DNA of 8,797 nucleotides, taken from contig JBGSQK010000062.1 in assembly GCA_041738135.1 (NCBI GenBank), forward strand, positions 1 through 8,797, given 5' to 3'. Positions 6,874 to 8,797 of this stretch are shown here, piece by piece. Below the pieces are notes generated by a model. That model saw only the letters and a list, made by a program, of their open reading frames with translations, did not search any database and had not been told where the DNA came from. Position numbers and translations under genes: made by a program. Position 1 is the first letter of the stretch, and each line of letters opens with the position of its first letter. The DNA is from JAGOMX01 sp041738135. GTDB taxonomy: Bacteria > Pseudomonadota > Alphaproteobacteria > JAGOMX01.

Positions 6874-6885
6874 TTCGTGTCTAAT
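6857..6885 (+). promoter_or_regulatory. Weak candidate promoter of the large repeat-protein gene
   Basis: ATCACA (6857-6862), a 17-base spacer and TCTAAT (6880-6885) give four of six and five of six consensus matches, although the strongly conserved second base of the -10 is wrong. Transcription would begin near 6892, just before the stem-loop at 6896. It overlaps the inverted repeat at 6849-6873. This is the best candidate by eye in the interval, not a confident call. Confidence 0.25.
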
Positions 6886-6895
6886 TGAACTAGGC

Positions 6896-6944
6896 GGGTT
6901 GGATTTATGGCCTAGCAACGTCGTCTAGGAGTTAAGTCCAATCT
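6896..6944 (+). promoter_or_regulatory. Two-part RNA stem-loop in the probable 5' leader of the large repeat protein
   Basis: As RNA, 6896-6907 (GGGUUGGAUUUA) can pair over 12 positions with 6933-6944 (UAAGUCCAAUCU), with three G-U pairs in the outer end and one inside. After a symmetrical 3x3 internal loop, CCUAG (6911-6915) pairs with CUAGG (6925-6929) around a nine-base loop. A competing pairing exists between CUAGGC (6890-6895) and GCCUAG (6910-6915). There is no U-run after it, so it is not an intrinsic terminator. It ends about 50 bases before the start codon and could act in translation control or message stability. It does not match a riboswitch class that I recognise. Confidence 0.4.
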
Positions 6945-6949
6945 CAAAA

Positions 6950-6964
6950 CCATCGTAAGGATGG
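6950..6964 (+). promoter_or_regulatory. Small hairpin in the same leader
   Basis: CCATC (6950-6954) and GATGG (6960-6964) pair perfectly around a five-base loop GTAAG. It lies 31 bases before the start codon and 21 before the ribosome binding site GGGAG (6985-6989), which stays outside it. Short enough to occur by chance, but it follows directly on the larger stem-loop. Confidence 0.3.
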
Positions 6965-6995
6965 ATTCATTATTAACGGTAATAGGGAGACTATC

Positions 6996-8797
6996 ATGTC
7001 TAAGAAATATCAAGGACCTCAAGGTAATGATTGCAATGTTAACTCACCAGCAAAAGAAAGCAAAAATCCAGTACGATGTAATAACGATAAAAATGATCAA
7101 AAGAAATGCGATGACAAAAATAAGAAAGATGATAAAAAAAACAATGATAAGAATAATGATAAACACGGTCTCCTGCTAGCAGCAGCGGTCTGTCATCCAG
7201 CCGATAATAAAGGCCATGAGAATAATGATAAAAACCATAAGAACGATAAATTTGACTTTTGTAACGATAAAGTTGAGGTAGGTGGAAGCAAAGGGCATGA
7301 TAATCATAATGAAAATAATGGAAAGCCATGCGCGCCTAAGTCACACGATAACAAACCATGTTATACAAAACCCCATAATGAGAAACCTTGTAACGACAAG
7401 CCGACAGATCATAAGCCTTGCGATACAAAGCCTCATGATACAAAACCATGTGACACTAAACCCACAGAATCCAAGCCTTGTGAACCAAAGCCATGCGCGA
7501 AACCTCCAGTTGAATGTAAGCCAGTTCTCACTCTAAAACCAGAACCGTGTTGCTTAACACCGCAGAATAATATTACTGAGGATTTGCAGGCTGCGACTTA
7601 TCAATTTAAGAATTTGTTATTGAATGACTCCAGCACAGGCGGAGCTGCTCTAAAAATTGTTTCAGCATTCTTAACTGTAGATGGAGGAGGTATAACCATA
7701 AATGCCGGCACGAGTACTCTAGGCACCCTTAATGGTTATAAAACCTTTGATGTAAAGCATGGTGATGACCATGTTACCTTCAAGGTATATACAACAGGTA
7801 AATTTGAACTCATCGGCAATCCTAGCGATTTCTTTGATTATTTAGGAGAAGGATCCAAAGTAGGATTTAATCTAAAATATTCCGTAAGCAATGGCTATGA
7901 ATGCAAAGAGACCTATGCGGAAGTATGTATCATAGGCAAAAACGATTGCCCAGTTGTATGCGTTGACGACATGCAGCTTGAGCTCCGTGGTTGTGGGCCT
8001 TGTGGAAATGACGGACAACTAAAGGATAGCACTGCAGTCATTTTGAAAGATGTGGACTATGGAGATTGCGTCACATTTTCAGTTAAATTTGAGGGGCTAA
8101 AAGGTGATTGCGGTGATTGTGTGCAGAACCTTCCTCGCGATACCTTTACACTAAATGAATTAAAGCACGGCGTTGAAATAGGCGATTACTTCATATTGAA
8201 AATGGTTAATGGCAAGCTTTGCGTTACTGCTCTCAGCAATAGCCATGCATCGAAAGAACTCGCAGAAGGACAAATCGTCGAGTTTAAGTTCACTGCAATA
8301 GGTACAGATAAATCCGGGTGCGTTACTAAGGATGATTTTAAGGTTAAGTTAGAAGGGGCGAATGATGCACCAACTATCTATGTGAATGATATGTGCGTCC
8401 AATTGCCTGACTGCCATGGCGCAAAAACAGCATTAACTGATCGTACCGCTGTGTTCATTACTGATCCTGACTGCGGTGACGATGCTTGCTTGAGCAAAGT
8501 GGAGTTTGCTGGCTTCAAAGATAAGTGCTGTGACATTGATATACCACCTGCTTGCTTTACCAAGGCTCAGTTGCTAGGTGGTGTGGATATTGGAAACCTA
8601 GGCGAGCTTAAATTAGTGGATGGAAAATTGGTGTTTACCGCTGATCCTAACTCCCATGAGTCTAAGTCCATTGCCGGCGGCGAAGTGGTTAAGCTCTGCT
8701 TTACAGCCACAGCGTCCGATGGCCAATGTTGTGCCACCGACAAGTTCGAGATCGACATCAAGGGCGGCAACGATGCACCATGTATCCTTGTAAATGA
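6996..8797 (+). CDS. N-terminal 600 residues of a large cysteine-rich VCBS/cadherin-like repeat protein, probably exported (partial)
   Basis: The ATG at 6996 has GGGAG six bases upstream, and the frame stays open to the window edge, so the protein is longer than 600 residues. Four parts are visible. Residues 1-109 are low-complexity Asn/Asp/Lys/His with one short hydrophobic patch, GLLLAAAVC (58-66). Residues 110-169 are six ten-residue KPC repeats. A Pro/Cys linker follows (170-190). From 190 on come extracellular beta-sandwich-like repeats; the first opens ITEDLQAATY..NLLLNDSSTGG like bacterial cadherin/VCBS modules. Modules end in ND(A/C)P at 316, 456 and 592, a spacing of 140 and 136 residues. 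There is no N-terminal signal peptide, which fits export by a type I system through a C-terminal signal outside the window. The likely role is a surface adhesin or matrix protein; this is inferred from the fold. There are 37 Cys in 600 residues, odd for such proteins, including CGPC (333-336) and CGDC (372-375). The domain call is good; the exact function is unknown. Confidence 0.85.
   Translation, partial: MSKKYQGPQGNDCNVNSPAKESKNPVRCNNDKNDQKKCDDKNKKDDKKNNDKNNDKHGLLLAAAVCHPADNKGHENNDKNHKNDKFDFCNDKVEVGGSKGHDNHNENNGKPCAPKSHDNKPCYTKPHNEKPCNDKPTDHKPCDTKPHDTKPCDTKPTESKPCEPKPCAKPPVECKPVLTLKPEPCCLTPQNNITEDLQAATYQFKNLLLNDSSTGGAALKIVSAFLTVDGGGITINAGTSTLGTLNGYKTFDVKHGDDHVTFKVYTTGKFELIGNPSDFFDYLGEGSKVGFNLKYSVSNGYECKETYAEVCIIGKNDCPVVCVDDMQLELRGCGPCGNDGQLKDSTAVILKDVDYGDCVTFSVKFEGLKGDCGDCVQNLPRDTFTLNELKHGVEIGDYFILKMVNGKLCVTALSNSHASKELAEGQIVEFKFTAIGTDKSGCVTKDDFKVKLEGANDAPTIYVNDMCVQLPDCHGAKTALTDRTAVFITDPDCGDDACLSKVEFAGFKDKCCDIDIPPACFTKAQLLGGVDIGNLGELKLVDGKLVFTADPNSHESKSIAGGEVVKLCFTATASDGQCCATDKFEIDIKGGNDAPCILVN
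7077..7250 (+). repeat. Low-complexity Asn/Asp/Lys-coding tract
   Basis: Codes for residues 28-85 of the large protein. Units such as NNDKND, KNNDKNNDKH and NDKNHKNDK recur, written mainly with AAT, GAT, AAA and AAC codons, so the DNA is purine-rich and repetitive. The tract is interrupted by GLLLAAAVCHPAD (58-70). The segment is expected to be disordered and highly charged. Such tracts can gain or lose units by replication slippage. Confidence 0.7.
7323..7502 (+). repeat. Six tandem 30-base units encoding a KPC decapeptide repeat
   Basis: Residues 110-169 form six units of exactly ten residues: KPCAPKSHDN, KPCYTKPHNE, KPCNDKPTDH, KPCDTKPHDT, KPCDTKPTES and KPCEPKPCAK. The pattern is K-P-C-x-x-K-(P/S)-x-x-x with Asp, His, Thr or Glu in the variable places. 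Codons differ between units (CCA/CCT, TGT/TGC, AAA/AAG), so the copies are not recent identical duplications even though the protein pattern is kept. This suggests selection on the peptide. A further KPxxCC follows at 181-186. Confidence 0.9.
7563..8768 (+). repeat. VCBS/cadherin-like repeat region, three modules visible
   Basis: Codes for residues 190-591. Module 1 (190-315) begins with TED and LLLNDSS and ends YSVSNGYECKETYAEVCI-IGKND, matching the VCBS ending 'YtVsDG...ta.v.ItGtND'. Modules 2 (316-455) and 3 (456-591) share a layout: ND(C/A)P, a strand with VDDMQLEL or VNDMCVQL, an xDSTAVILKDVD or xDRTAVFITDPD strand with an Asp-rich turn and Cys, VKFEGLK or VEFAGFK, TLNELKHGVEIGD or TKAQLLGGVDIGN, a NGKL or DGKL turn, a SHASKELAEGQIVEFKFTA or SHESKSIAGGEVVKLCFTA strand, and a closing D-F-(K/E)-(V/I) strand before NDAP. 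Module 1 has almost no Cys, whereas modules 2 and 3 are rich in it. Confidence 0.8.

Noticed and set aside
6940..6990. c-di-GMP (GEMM) riboswitch, suggested by CAAAACCATCGTAAGGATGG before an adhesin gene
   Set aside because: The conserved core following the first hairpin and the tetraloop receptor are absent, and the order of elements is wrong.
7167..7193. Lipobox or late signal peptide at GLLLAAAVC in the large protein
   Set aside because: It lies about 60 residues in, the residue before Cys is Val rather than Gly/Ala/Ser, and there is no normal signal peptide layout.
7039..7329. Minus-strand His/Tyr-rich 96-residue frame
   Set aside because: It is the antisense shadow of the Asn/Asp/Lys codons of the real plus-strand gene and has no ribosome binding site.

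Overview
The window most likely comes from an alphaproteobacterium. The main evidence is the gene order proS-lolC/E-lolD (on the minus strand) and a short proline-tRNA ligase of 435 residues without the large editing insertion; both are typical of that class. AT-rich intergenic DNA, an IS66-type end, a biotin importer (a sign of biotin salvage), an orphan secreted protein and the start of a very large cysteine-rich surface protein would fit a host-associated lineage such as Holosporales or Rickettsiales. That placement is inference; there is no rRNA or other marker in the window.

Layout, left to right. Positions 1-138 hold the right end of an insertion sequence that looks like IS66 (last 32 codons of the transposase plus the terminal repeat). 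It abuts a beheaded plus-strand gene (139-429) that encodes only the last 96 residues of a protein. Converging on it is a minus-strand gene (446-1837) for a 463-residue secreted protein that I do not recognise. It has its own good sigma-70-like promoter (1873-1901). Next comes a compact minus-strand cluster, read from 6668 down to 1973: yihY (membrane protein of the YihY/BrkB family), bioY (biotin uptake), proS (prolyl-tRNA synthetase), lolC/E (lipoprotein-release permease) and lolD (its ATPase). Gaps are 52, 8 and 3 bases, and lolC/E and lolD overlap by 8 bases, so this is probably one operon read from a promoter near 6740.

The divergent intergenic region (6669-6995) is rich in structure. 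It holds a tandem 12-bp repeat flanking a TATAAT, a perfect 9-bp inverted repeat, and a two-part RNA stem-loop followed by a smaller hairpin in the likely 5' leader of the right-hand gene. That gene (6996 to beyond 8797) encodes a large exported protein without an N-terminal signal peptide. It has a low-complexity Asn/Asp/Lys/His start, six tandem ten-residue KPC repeats, and then VCBS/cadherin-like repeats of about 140 residues. It carries 37 cysteines in the 600 visible residues, which is unusual for this kind of protein and is the most striking observation here. No secretion genes, CRISPR array, tRNA or rRNA are visible.
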